From Ktedonobacter racemifer DSM 44963 (GTDB lineage: Bacteria > Chloroflexota > Ktedonobacteria > Ktedonobacterales > Ktedonobacteraceae), in contig NZ_ADVG01000001.1 in assembly GCF_000178855.1 (NCBI RefSeq), positions 868,001-932,000 on the forward strand: a stretch of 64,000 bases of DNA. The letters are read 5' to 3'. Position numbers and translations under genes: made by a program. Positions within the stretch are counted from its first letter, which is position 1. The number at the start of each line of letters is the position of its first letter. Positions 54,807 to 63,185 of the stretch are shown one piece after another. The notes below the pieces were generated by a model. The model was not told where the DNA came from. It saw only the letters and a program-made list of their open reading frames with translations, and searched no databases.

Positions 54807-57578
54807 TTAGTCGTTGGAGAGGTCGAGCCGCCAGGCGCTGCGCCCGTGCGTGGCCGCATAGAGCACGCGTCCGGACTCGGAGATGGTCAGGCTATACACA
54901 GCCACCATCGGCAAGCCCTTAGAGGCAGTACGCCAATGCGAGCTACCCTTGCGCAGGACATCGACACCAAAGTCGGTCGCGGCATAAAGGTTGCCGGTCA
55001 CGCTGTCATAGGCGACATTCGTGATAGGCTGATCGCCCAGGTTAGCGCTGATGTCCTTCCACGACGCTTTGCCCGTCGCGGGATCGTAATGGACATCGAA
55101 CACATGGCCTGTAGTGTTGGGAGTATACGCGTCATACCCCGAGAACGAGATATAGGCGTGATACTTATCCTTCGGATCAACCGCGATACCGCTGATGAAG
55201 CGATTGGGCTGTGCCGAGGTATCGATACGTGTATAGGTAACGTTAGCGGCGGGAGCATTGGCATTGGTCGAGATGAAGAGACGGCCACGGCGTGTTGCCG
55301 CCCAGAGCGTACCCGTATCACTCGGTGCGCGCTTGAGGGCTACCACATAACTGCCACCCTTATCTGTGCCAAAGGTGGAGTCCACCAGGTTGGGACCCAG
55401 GGGGACCCAGTCGCCACACTGTACCGTGAAGTCGCCTGTGATCTCGTTGCAGTGCTGATCCAGGTACGCCTGGGGACCACCACTATCCTGCGTGCGCCAC
55501 ACGTGCGCCAGACCGACAAACATCGTCTGGCTCACCTTGGGATCACCGATCAGAGGCACATAGAACGAAGCCGCCTCTCCACTCGCGAAGAGCGGATCAG
55601 CCCAGTAATCCCAACCATTGGGATCGTTGCCACGGAAGTTGACGTCGCCATTTGGACCATAATAGGTGTGCATACGGATAGAGGGATTACCAGCATCAAT
55701 AGCCGAGTTGCCACCATCGCCGCCCACTGTCTGTGTCCAGACGGAGAGGTTTGATGGCGTGCTGGCAAAGGTGCCGTTATCCTGAGTGCCACCAATCAGG
55801 TCCTGTTTGGGATTCTTCGGATTGACCGACAAGCTCTGGAACTGAAGGGTTGAGAGACCACCGTTGAGACTGTAAATGCGCGTCGGAATCACCTTCAGCC
55901 ATGCCTGACAATCGGTCAAATCAGTTCCCGAGATGCCGCGATTCGCGCAATCGCTGGAGGTATCCGCGAACTGCCCACTTGTACGCACAATGCCACCATC
56001 CGAACCCAGGAAGGCAATATCGGGATTGCTGGGTGCGAAGGCGATGGCGTGCTGGTCGGGATGCATACCCAGGGGCGGATTCTGGGTATCATTGGTCATG
56101 TCGGTAAAGCTGGCTCCGGCATCGGTAGAGCGCTGAACCGCGCGACCATTGGAGGGCGGGGTCGTGGTAAAGATCTCATTATACTGCATCTGCCCGCCAA
56201 TCCAGACGGTATCTGGATGCCCGGCGGGAGATTCTACCGGCATGTCATAGGTACACTGCCCACCACAATAGTTGTACGATGAGTAGCCAGGAGTACCAGG
56301 ATTCGGGTTTGACAGGTCAAGCCAGCCGGGATTGGCTGTACCATTCGTCAGTGTGCTGGCTGGCACATTCGCATCATCGACGCGGTATAGCTGCGCGGCA
56401 GAGCTACCACTATCGCCAACATAGATGCGCAATTTATCCCCATTGGGGGCCAGAGCGAACTGGGTGCGCGAGAGCGAGCTATTGGCGATTGTCCCCTGAC
56501 CGGCAGAGGCAAAGACCTGCTCAAACGAGCCGTTGTTGCTGCGATACAGGCCGTAATCAAAGATGGAGAAGTAGACCTGCGTCGTCGAGCCCTGGTGATA
56601 GAAGCTTACCTTGCTTACGCCACCGCGGAAGAAGTCATTGCCATTTGGTGAAGAGGGATCGACGGTATCGCTCTCTTTGCTAAAGACCAGTTTAAAGGTC
56701 TTACCGCCGTTGAGCGACTCGTACAGGCCAACGACTGGCGCGTGGGGAGGCGTAAAACGTCCACCATTGACCGCGGACGAGCCGTGGCGCGCAACCGCCG
56801 TACCAATGTAAATATGATTGGCATTTGTGGGATCGACTGCAACCGAGCTGATCGCGCGATCCTTAGCCGCCGGGACGCTGCCCTCGACCAGTTTCCAATG
56901 CTTGCCGTAGTCGGTTGACTTGAAGAGGCCAACGCCTGCCTCGGAGTCGCTTGAGCCGTTCTGCTCGCCAGTGCCAGCATACAGCGTGTGTCCCGAGCGA
57001 TCATTTGGATCAAGCACAATCGATCCAATCGCATTGGAGGAGAGGCCATCCGAAGAGTAGGTCCAGGTTGGCTTGGCTGCCAGGCCATTCTCGGTCGACC
57101 AGATGCCGCCGCCAGCGGCGCCAATCCAGACGCGGCAGAGCGTAGCATTACAGTCATTGGCCACTAAAATAACGTTCAAACGGCCAGATGTAACCGTAGC
57201 ACGCCCGGTATAGGTAGCCTGGGGCGCAACCTGGGGAGTGCTAGGACCCACAAGTTGCCAGTCACCTTTACTGTTTGACTTGATGTTGGCTGGCATCACC
57301 TGCTGGGTAACAGCAAGATGTGCATTATAGGCAGTGTTGACACGCGTATAATCGATGTACGTTTGTGGATAGGCACGATCATCATACTGTTGTGCTGCTG
57401 CCTGAGCTTGCCCCTCGGGGCCATCAGCATACAGAGCATCGCCATCGGGATTGGTATAGAGGAAGTGATTAAAGTGTGGCTGCACTGGTCTGGCAAACGC
57501 GGCGGATGAGCTAAAAAGCATAAGTGCTGCACAAACGCTCGCGATGACATAGCGCCGCCATGCGTGGGAGCGAAACAT
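54807..57578 (-). CDS. Secreted BNR/VPS10-like beta-propeller protein
   Basis: A 923-residue exported protein. The N terminus (MFRSHAWRRYVIASVCAAL…SSSAAFARP) is a typical signal peptide with cleavage after AFA. The rest carries repeated propeller blades with the BNR-like pattern SxDxGxxW: STDYGKHWKLV, SLNGGKTFKLVF, STDAGASFTDMT, SSHWRTASKGLP. DPNDRSGHTLYAGTG and DPTNANHIYIGTA are the intervening strand motifs of the sortilin/xyloglucanase-type propeller. No catalytic acid pair could be assigned, so it may bind rather than cleave glycans. AAGGAGG (57589-57595) supports the ATG at 57578. The last 20 residues (VLYAATHGRSAWRLDL) close the propeller. Confidence 0.8.
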   Translation of the reverse strand: MFRSHAWRRYVIASVCAALMLFSSSAAFARPVQPHFNHFLYTNPDGDALYADGPEGQAQAAAQQYDDRAYPQTYIDYTRVNTAYNAHLAVTQQVMPANIKSNSKGDWQLVGPSTPQVAPQATYTGRATVTSGRLNVILVANDCNATLCRVWIGAAGGGIWSTENGLAAKPTWTYSSDGLSSNAIGSIVLDPNDRSGHTLYAGTGEQNGSSDSEAGVGLFKSTDYGKHWKLVEGSVPAAKDRAISSVAVDPTNANHIYIGTAVARHGSSAVNGGRFTPPHAPVVGLYESLNGGKTFKLVFSKESDTVDPSSPNGNDFFRGGVSKVSFYHQGSTTQVYFSIFDYGLYRSNNGSFEQVFASAGQGTIANSSLSRTQFALAPNGDKLRIYVGDSGSSAAQLYRVDDANVPASTLTNGTANPGWLDLSNPNPGTPGYSSYNYCGGQCTYDMPVESPAGHPDTVWIGGQMQYNEIFTTTPPSNGRAVQRSTDAGASFTDMTNDTQNPPLGMHPDQHAIAFAPSNPDIAFLGSDGGIVRTSGQFADTSSDCANRGISGTDLTDCQAWLKVIPTRIYSLNGGLSTLQFQSLSVNPKNPKQDLIGGTQDNGTFASTPSNLSVWTQTVGGDGGNSAIDAGNPSIRMHTYYGPNGDVNFRGNDPNGWDYWADPLFASGEAASFYVPLIGDPKVSQTMFVGLAHVWRTQDSGGPQAYLDQHCNEITGDFTVQCGDWVPLGPNLVDSTFGTDKGGSYVVALKRAPSDTGTLWAATRRGRLFISTNANAPAANVTYTRIDTSAQPNRFISGIAVDPKDKYHAYISFSGYDAYTPNTTGHVFDVHYDPATGKASWKDISANLGDQPITNVAYDSVTGNLYAATDFGVDVLRKGSSHWRTASKGLPMVAVYSLTISESGRVLYAATHGRSAWRLDLSND

Positions 57579-58001
57579 ACGCGAAAAACCTCCTTGCTTT
57601 TGCGAGGACACGACTGATAGCACAGATTATTTAGTCAGAAATCAGTCAAGTATCTCAGCACGATAGGAACATAGTCTTATCAACTGGATACATCGCGGGC
57701 CATACCCTACTACCCCATGCACCCTCCAGGCATACGCGGTCCTGGCACATAGCTGTCTCAAAGAACCATGTGCATGTCCGTATATGCTTTTGTTAAGTTG
57801 TACGTATAGTGGAAGGGAACCAGGCTCTCCCCCAGAACCATGTGAGATGTAATGCATGGCTATGCAGTGTGAAGGGAACAGGAAAATGTCATGCAAGCAC
57901 ATCAATAATAGCAAAGGTGGCGGAAATGCTTTTGTTGCTTACATGTTTATAAGCATACCGTTAAGTTTGAGCAATGTCAATATATATGCAAGAACATGTT
58001 T
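57579..58001. other. Intergenic region, no gene seen
   Basis: About 420 bases between the propeller gene and the lipoprotein gene, both read leftward. It presumably carries the propeller gene's promoter. Nothing else is recognised. Confidence 0.4.
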
Positions 58002-58586
58002 TCAAGCGATTGCAAAGTTCTGTGAATAAACCTGCGTTCCGCCACCAATCGTATCTGGATCTGGAGCTGGATGATAGGCCAGAACGACGCGATATGTTCC
58101 CGCAGTCCACATACCCGGCGTTGTTGCGGGCTGCATGCCTGGAAATCTGGGTTTAAGCACAATGGTTTTGCTCGATTGAGCGGTGATCGCAAGCATACTG
58201 GTTGCTGCGAGCGGGCTACAGAGTCGTTGTGCCTGCCAGCCCGCGCTGGTCTGGCGCTCAAGTTGGATAATCGTGCAACTGGAGGGATTGATAGCGGCAA
58301 AGATGCTTTGCGCAGAACGATTAGAGATCGTTACCGTTATCGCCTCCTGTCTCGCATAGGATGTCTTACTGACAATGACCTCCACAGAGGTGGAAGCGCC
58401 AGGCGTCTTCTGCGAAGGCACTGGCGTTGACGCGCCAGGCGTAGCAGTTTTTTCGGTGGGCGTTGGAGTCTCCCCTGGAGTGGCACTTGAACCAAAACCT
58501 GGCTGAGTGCCACTTCCGCAAGCAGCCATCCCTAATGGCAGGACGCAAAGCAGACACAAAGAGAAGAAAACAAATGTACGACGCAT
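58002..58586 (-). CDS. Lipoprotein of unknown function
   Basis: A 194-residue exported lipoprotein. The signal peptide MRRTFVFFSLCLLCVLPLG ends in the lipobox GMAAC, whose cysteine would be lipidated. A Thr/Pro/Ser-rich linker (residues about 25-65) follows. The C-terminal domain of about 120 residues begins VEVIVSKTSYARQEAITVTISN and looks like an immunoglobulin-like beta-sandwich. GGAGG lies nine bases before the ATG at 58586; an in-frame ATG six bases upstream is less well spaced. Confidence 0.75.
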   Translation of the reverse strand: MRRTFVFFSLCLLCVLPLGMAACGSGTQPGFGSSATPGETPTPTEKTATPGASTPVPSQKTPGASTSVEVIVSKTSYARQEAITVTISNRSAQSIFAAINPSSCTIIQLERQTSAGWQAQRLCSPLAATSMLAITAQSSKTIVLKPRFPGMQPATTPGMWTAGTYRVVLAYHPAPDPDTIGGGTQVYSQNFAIA

Positions 58587-58697
58587 AAGCATGCACCTCC
58601 TTCGGAGATACAACGAAGCGGAGCCAGAAAAGTTCCAGAAGACGACGCTGCTCAAACACGCGCCTACATATCATGACGCGTCGGGCATCAAGCTGCG

Positions 58698-59492
58698 CTA
58701 GTGGTGTACGCTACCCTCCCATTGCTCGCGCAACGCCTCAAAGGCGGGAGCGACCTGGACCGCGAAATCATCCCAGTTGCACTCTATCGAGATACGATGA
58801 TCATAGCCAGCCTGGTGAAGCGCCCGAAAATAGGGACGCAGGTCCTCGCCATGGCGCCCCGGGGCCGAGCGTCCCGCATGTTCCGCCACATGCACATGTG
58901 CGAGATTCCGAGCAACGGGGATAAGGGTCTCAGGAGCCTCACCATTACAGGCCATATGATACGTATCCGCCAGCAAGCGCACATGCGATGCGTTCAGACT
59001 TGCGACAAAGGCCCCCGTTTCACTGACCGTATTGAAGATATTGGCCTCCTCATAGCGCAGGGGTTCCAGCACAAGCTCGACACCATACCTGCTGGCCCAG
59101 ATATTCCAGCGCTCCAGGTACTCTCCAAGCTGTGACAGGGCCTCATTATGCGCATAACCTTCTGGACAGGCACGCGCCGCGCCACTGCCAAAGACAATCA
59201 AACGAATACCAGCCTCCGCCGCTCGTTGGAGGGCAGTTTGCACGTAGCGCTCAATGCGTGATCGATCTACAGGCCGCGTGGGGGTAGCGATCAACGCCAG
59301 ATCCCCGGGTAGGAAAACATTGGCTGTCTCAACAGGAACAGGCAAGGTGCGCGCAAACTGTAGCTGCTCCAGAAAAACATCTCTGGGCGCCTCTGGCACT
59401 AGAAAACGCTGCACACTCTCCTCAAGATAATCAAAGGGAATCGTTTTGAGTGCGGCAACCTCGCGCATGGATGCACAGATACCAAACCTCAT
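58698..59492 (-). CDS. Sugar phosphate isomerase/epimerase-like TIM barrel protein
   Basis: A 264-residue xylose isomerase-like TIM barrel. Metal and substrate-binding signatures include VELVLEPLRYEEANIFNT near residue 138 (Glu ligand), LLADTYHMACNGE near 173, LAHVHVAEHAGRSAPGRHGEDL near 195 (His/Glu/Arg) and ISIECNWDD near 233. Relatives isomerise or epimerise sugars or process myo-inositol derivatives. The substrate is unknown and no sugar operon is adjacent. Confidence 0.85.
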   Translation of the reverse strand: MRFGICASMREVAALKTIPFDYLEESVQRFLVPEAPRDVFLEQLQFARTLPVPVETANVFLPGDLALIATPTRPVDRSRIERYVQTALQRAAEAGIRLIVFGSGAARACPEGYAHNEALSQLGEYLERWNIWASRYGVELVLEPLRYEEANIFNTVSETGAFVASLNASHVRLLADTYHMACNGEAPETLIPVARNLAHVHVAEHAGRSAPGRHGEDLRPYFRALHQAGYDHRISIECNWDDFAVQVAPAFEALREQWEGSVHH

Positions 59493-59544
59493 CGTGAAGT
59501 CTCCTCGCTTCCTGCCTACTATATTTACTTCTATATCTATCTCG

Positions 59545-59660
59545 CCCTATTGTGACGACTCCCCACGGCTAAAGCCGGGGGCTTCTCAGGAGGCTTGCGC
59601 TTCCCGATGGCTCCGTCCGAGCCAAAGGTTTTTGATGTTTATGGCGGCATTGTGGTCACG
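59545..59660 (-). ncRNA. Likely omegaRNA 3' region of the adjacent TnpB element
   Basis: On the minus strand the end of tnpB is followed by a GC hairpin (59561-59580, GCCCCCGGCTTTAGCCGTGG), about five bases after the tnpB stop, and then GGAGTCGTCAC. TnpB omegaRNAs are known to overlap the 3' end of tnpB and finish at the element's right end, with the guide just beyond. The extent given is approximate. Confidence 0.5.
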
Positions 59661-60752
59661 ATCTAGTTCACAACCGCACTCACACGAATGCCACCGTTGA
59701 GAAAGCTCTTTCTTGCGAATGCTGCCACAACTGCTACACACTTGGCTGGTGTAACGAGGATCAACCAACACGACTGACGTACCAGCCTCTTCCGCTTTAT
59801 ACTGACAGAACGTGATGAATTGATGCCAACCAGCATCGAGTATCGATTTATTCAAGCCAGATTTCGCACTGGCCCCGTTAGGAAGATACTTACCTGTTTC
59901 CTCATCTTGTTTGGGCTTGGCCTTTCGTGAGAGGTTGGCAGGCGCAATATCCTCAAACACAATGGTTCCGTAGGTGTTGACCAGACGGCGCGACCACTGG
60001 TGAAGGTAGTCATTGCGCTGATTTCGCACTTTGCGATGCAGGAGAGCCACGCGCTTGACTGCCTTCTTGCGTCGGTGCGAACCTCGCTTCTTTGTGGACA
60101 AGGCTTGTTGTGCTTTGGCAAGTTTCTTTTCAGCATGTCGATAGTGCTTAGGATTCTCTATCACATCGCCAGTGGAGAGCGTTGCCAGTTTCGAGACACC
60201 TAAATCAATCCCTACTGCCTCGTCTGTGTAGGGCGTACGTGGCATCGCCTCCACTTCACAAGCAAGGCACACATACCAGCAATCACCCTCTCGCTTGATC
60301 GTGCAGGTCTTAATGATTCCCTGGATAGGGCGATGCAGCTTGATTTTGATATGCCCTATCTTGGACAAGAATAACTTGCCCTGCTCATCGATGTTGAAGC
60401 CTGCCTGTGGGTACGTAAAGCTATCGTAGTGATTGCGCCCCTGAAACCTGGGATATCCAGGAGTATCGCCCTTTTTCACACGGCGGAAGAAGTCTTTGAA
60501 TGCTTTCTCCACACGTTGCAGCACATCCTGCAATACCTGAGAGTGGATATCCTTATACTCCTCTCGAATCTCCTTGATTTCAGGGAGTTGGTTGGCTTGT
60601 GCGTTGTAGGTGGTGCCTTTGCCAGTGTACGTGTACATCTCCCGACGTTCTTGAAGAGCAGCGTTGTACAACTCGCAAGATCGAGCTAGAGTCCATTCAA
60701 GCTTCTCTCGCTGCTTTCTGGTAGGCATGAGGCGATACTTAAAGGTTTTCAT
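59586..60752 (-). CDS. tnpB: TnpB RNA-guided nuclease
   Basis: A 388-residue TnpB. The N-terminal region (MKTFKYRLMPTRKQREKLEW) is followed by RuvC-I (AVGIDLGVSKLAT), RuvC-II (GTIVFEDIAPANLSR) and a complete zinc ribbon (CSSCG…CECGCE). RuvC-III is LDRDHNAAINIK. All three catalytic acids are present, so it should be active as an omegaRNA-guided DNA nuclease. It overlaps by 14 bases a preceding ribbon-helix-helix gene (60739-60918), with AGGAAG upstream of the ATG, so the two are translated together. No tnpA transposase is nearby. Confidence 0.92.
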   Translation of the reverse strand: MKTFKYRLMPTRKQREKLEWTLARSCELYNAALQERREMYTYTGKGTTYNAQANQLPEIKEIREEYKDIHSQVLQDVLQRVEKAFKDFFRRVKKGDTPGYPRFQGRNHYDSFTYPQAGFNIDEQGKLFLSKIGHIKIKLHRPIQGIIKTCTIKREGDCWYVCLACEVEAMPRTPYTDEAVGIDLGVSKLATLSTGDVIENPKHYRHAEKKLAKAQQALSTKKRGSHRRKKAVKRVALLHRKVRNQRNDYLHQWSRRLVNTYGTIVFEDIAPANLSRKAKPKQDEETGKYLPNGASAKSGLNKSILDAGWHQFITFCQYKAEEAGTSVVLVDPRYTSQVCSSCGSIRKKELSQRWHSCECGCELDRDHNAAINIKNLWLGRSHREAQAS

Positions 60753-60918
60753 GCTCACGCGGCTTCCTGCCTATCTTGTGACGAGCAATACGCTCTCGTA
60801 CCGCCTGGACAATTTCCCAGTTAATGGATCGTTCCTCATCCTGTGCCATCTGCTCTAACGCATCCCACACGGATTGAGGAAGACGAGCCTTAAAGTGGTG
60901 TTCTTGTTTCTCTTTCAT
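60739..60918 (-). CDS. Ribbon-helix-helix (Arc-type) protein coupled to tnpB
   Basis: A 59-residue protein reading MKEKQEHHFKARLPQSVWDA…QMAQDEERSINWEIVQAVRE. FKARLP is the beta strand that enters the DNA groove, and the two following helices match the Arc/MetJ-type ribbon-helix-helix fold (cf. RSINxEIVxA in Arc). It starts 14 bases' overlap before tnpB ends its own leader, in another frame, and has a consensus promoter six bases before its ATG. It may repress the shared promoter. RHH genes are not a standard part of IS200/IS605 elements. Confidence 0.75.
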   Translation of the reverse strand: MKEKQEHHFKARLPQSVWDALEQMAQDEERSINWEIVQAVRERIARHKIGRKPREHENL

Positions 60919-60924
60919 GACATC

Positions 60925-60953
60925 ATTTTAGCATTTTAGTGATATCATTTCAA
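60925..60953 (-). promoter_or_regulatory. Promoter of the RHH-tnpB operon
   Basis: On the minus strand TTGAAA (60953-60948), a 17-base spacer and TAAAAT (60930-60925), six bases before the ATG at 60918. A leaderless transcript is expected. The spacer contains ATGATATCACTAAAATGC, whose GATATC is a possible palindromic operator core. Confidence 0.65.
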
Positions 60954-61042
60954 GCGTATTCCCAACCCCTACCCCAGATAAGGAACGCGCCTTATATCCC
61001 CATATCTAAAGATAAGGGTTTTACGGCGCGGTCTGATAAAAT

Positions 61043-61129
61043 TGTAGGGGCCATGCTTGCATGGCCTTATTCTCGTGGACTGAAACGCATCCTCCGGCGG
61101 ACAAAGTCCAAGCCAACTTGGACCCTACA
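61043..61129. repeat. Dispersed 'TGTAGGG' repeat, copy C
   Basis: An 87-bp segment starting TGTAGGGGCCATGCTTGCAT and ending CCAACTTGGACCCTACA; the flanking AAAAT/ATTTT extends the inverted ends. It is closest to copy B (19695-19780). It lies just beyond the stop codon of the cupin gene. Confidence 0.7.
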
Positions 61130-61137
61130 ATTTTCCA

Positions 61138-61563
61138 CTATACACCCTGCTGCTCCTCTGTAGAAATTTCGATCACGATAGCATCCAGGGAGTCTTCTTC
61201 AGTCCAGACGGTGTGATCGATCTTCGCAGGCCAGAGCACAGCGTCTCCAGCCTGGATCTCGCGTTCCTCTCCTCCTGGTCCACCTATGCGCACGAAGCCC
61301 CTACCACGCGTAACTAGAAACAGGGCCGAATTCGTTGCATTGCTATGCTCCTCAATCGAGCCATGTGGCTCAATATACATCGCCACCACGCTGCTCTGGC
61401 TGTTTAAGAAAAACGGCAACCCATTGAAACGTTGTGCTAACTGTTCCTCGCTCGCTCGCTCTTTGATGGCGAGCGGATACTGAATGGGAACGGCATACAC
61501 ACCCGGATGATTACCGGGAATCTTGGTCTTGATATCGGAAGAGAAACGGCGAATAGCAACCAT
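61138..61563 (-). CDS. Cupin-domain protein
   Basis: A 141-residue single cupin. It starts MVAIRRFSSDIKTKIPG; the metal-ligand region is VVAMYIEPHGSIEEHSNATNSALFLVTRGRGFVRIGG near 62-95 and the second cupin motif is DAVLWPAKIDHTVWTEE near 108. AAGGAGG eight bases before the ATG at 61563 supports the start. Such small cupins act in small-molecule metabolism or as sensors; the role is unknown. It lies between two TnpB elements. Confidence 0.8.
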   Translation of the reverse strand: MVAIRRFSSDIKTKIPGNHPGVYAVPIQYPLAIKERASEEQLAQRFNGLPFFLNSQSSVVAMYIEPHGSIEEHSNATNSALFLVTRGRGFVRIGGPGGEEREIQAGDAVLWPAKIDHTVWTEEDSLDAIVIEISTEEQQGV

Positions 61564-61669
61564 AGAGGCCTCCTTAAGTTTTTCTCTCGGAGAGCATACC
61601 AGAAAAGCCACATAAAAACATTGTCCTAATGAACGATGCGCATAAGCAGATATATAGTTTATACTAAGT

Positions 61670-61761
61670 CAGTACCCTACGGCGAAAGCCGAGGGCTTGG
61701 AGTTGTGTCTGAACTCCACCGCAATTCAGCATACCGTTTCAGGCGTGCGGCTTTGGCTTCA
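61670..61761 (-). ncRNA. Likely omegaRNA 3' region of the second intact TnpB element
   Basis: Downstream of the tnpB stop two hairpins are visible on the minus strand: GGAGTT/AACTCC (61699-61717) and CCCTCGGC…GCCGTAGGG (61675-61695). This is the usual end structure of TnpB-associated omegaRNAs. The region is about 90 bases; the exact end is not defined. Confidence 0.5.
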
Positions 61762-62991
61762 TCATCCGACACAGAAGGCGCGTACTGACAAGAGGCCCGT
61801 TCCTCTCCAGTCTTGCCGGATAAGAAGCGTTCGCATCGCAATGTTTCTTGCACCAACCAGATCGGCATGGAGCGTGTACTGACAATTCTGACAGACGAAG
61901 AGCAATCCTTTGTTGGGTCTATTCTCTTTGCAGGTGTGCCCACATTTGGGGCACGCTTGCGAGGTAGAGTTGGCATCGACCTTGATCGCCATACTTCGAT
62001 GTAAGAGCGCTTTATAGGCAATCATGCTATGCAACTCAGCGAAGGACCATTTGGAGAAGGTACGATTGGCTTTTCGCTGTTTTGCATTTTTGCCTTTGCG
62101 TCGTTTGGTACGCTCTCGAATGTCTGTCAGATGCTCCAGTCCAATCAAGCTTTGAGGGTGCTGTTGGACAATCCGCTTACTCACGACATGATTGGTATTC
62201 TGCTTCAACCGTCTCTCTCGTCCACTGATGGCAACGAGCCTTCTTGTCGCTGAACGAGTGCCTTTCTTTTGCAGACGTTTTCTCAGTCGTGCGGAGTGGT
62301 TTGCCTTGGGGACAATCTGTTTGCCTGAATGGAAGGTGCAATCCCCTTGCATCGTCGCCGTGACGGCAAGGTATCGCATCCCCACATCCACTCCGGCGAC
62401 CTGCTTGTGTGTTTCAGGTGTAGGATCAGCCGTCTCAATTTCAAGAGAGACAAGGAGGTAAAATTGTTTCTTGGGCTTGTCATACCAGAGTTTCGATGCA
62501 CCAATCTCCGCTCCACGCTGGATCAATGCCACATGCTTATTGTAGCCAGTATAGGGCACGATAACACGTCCCTCAAGGGTCAGGATGCTCACCTGCTGCT
62601 CTTTCTTGAAGGTGTAGTCTTTCTTGTACTGATAGGTCAACGTGGGGGAGATGAACTTGGGAGCCTTATCAAGCCCTTTGTAGCGTTTCTTGGTCTTCCC
62701 TTCCTTACGATGAACAGCATTGTTCTTGACCTTTGTCCAGAGGGTTTTATACGAGGCACCAACTTGGCGAGGAACAGAACAGGCCATTTGCGAAGGCAGA
62801 TGAAAACGGAGGCGGATCTCTTCGTAGGTGGCATCTTGCAAACGAACAGCATTGCTCATCTTGCCATGCGCAAAGGCGTACTGGCTCACATAGTTGAGAG
62901 AATCCCGATACGCCAGTTGCGTTGTACGTAATGCCTTGAATTGCTCGGGCGTTGTATTCAATTTGAGTTTCGCTGTTAATACCGTTTGCAT
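61762..62991 (-). CDS. tnpB: TnpB RNA-guided nuclease
   Basis: A 409-residue TnpB. The N terminus is MQTVLTAKLKLNTTPEQFKAL. RuvC-I is VAGVDVGMRYLAVTA, RuvC-II is SLIGLEHLTDIRERTKR, the zinc ribbon is CPKCGHTCKENRPNK…CQNCQY and RuvC-III is LHADLVGARNIAM. All catalytic acids are present. The C-terminal WRGTGLLSVRAF matches the end of the intron-split tnpB at 22461-22532, so the two are related. It has a leaderless consensus promoter. No tnpA lies nearby. Confidence 0.92.
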   Translation of the reverse strand: MQTVLTAKLKLNTTPEQFKALRTTQLAYRDSLNYVSQYAFAHGKMSNAVRLQDATYEEIRLRFHLPSQMACSVPRQVGASYKTLWTKVKNNAVHRKEGKTKKRYKGLDKAPKFISPTLTYQYKKDYTFKKEQQVSILTLEGRVIVPYTGYNKHVALIQRGAEIGASKLWYDKPKKQFYLLVSLEIETADPTPETHKQVAGVDVGMRYLAVTATMQGDCTFHSGKQIVPKANHSARLRKRLQKKGTRSATRRLVAISGRERRLKQNTNHVVSKRIVQQHPQSLIGLEHLTDIRERTKRRKGKNAKQRKANRTFSKWSFAELHSMIAYKALLHRSMAIKVDANSTSQACPKCGHTCKENRPNKGLLFVCQNCQYTLHADLVGARNIAMRTLLIRQDWRGTGLLSVRAFCVG

Positions 62992-62998
62992 ACGCTAA

Positions 62999-63028
62999 AT
63001 TATACCATAGTTTTCATCTGACTGTCAA
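62999..63028 (-). promoter_or_regulatory. Consensus promoter of leaderless tnpB
   Basis: Minus strand TTGACA (63028-63023), an 18-base spacer and TATAAT (63004-62999). The ATG begins seven bases after the -10 box. It lies at the upstream (left) end of the element. Confidence 0.75.
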
Positions 63029-63185
63029 CAATACATGAGCAGATGAGAGCATGTCTACGGCGTATTCCACCCAAGCCACCGACAAAGGAACGCCGCATTC
63101 CTCCCCATGCCTGAAAGGGCAGGGGCATCCTGCGGCGTTTTGGGTGAAGAGAGGGCCGAGAGAGTGTTGTCGGACTTCTCTTCGT

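Noticed and set aside
54846..55754. 302-codon frame opposite the beta-propeller gene
   Set aside because: It is the complement of a well-supported exported protein with clear propeller motifs.
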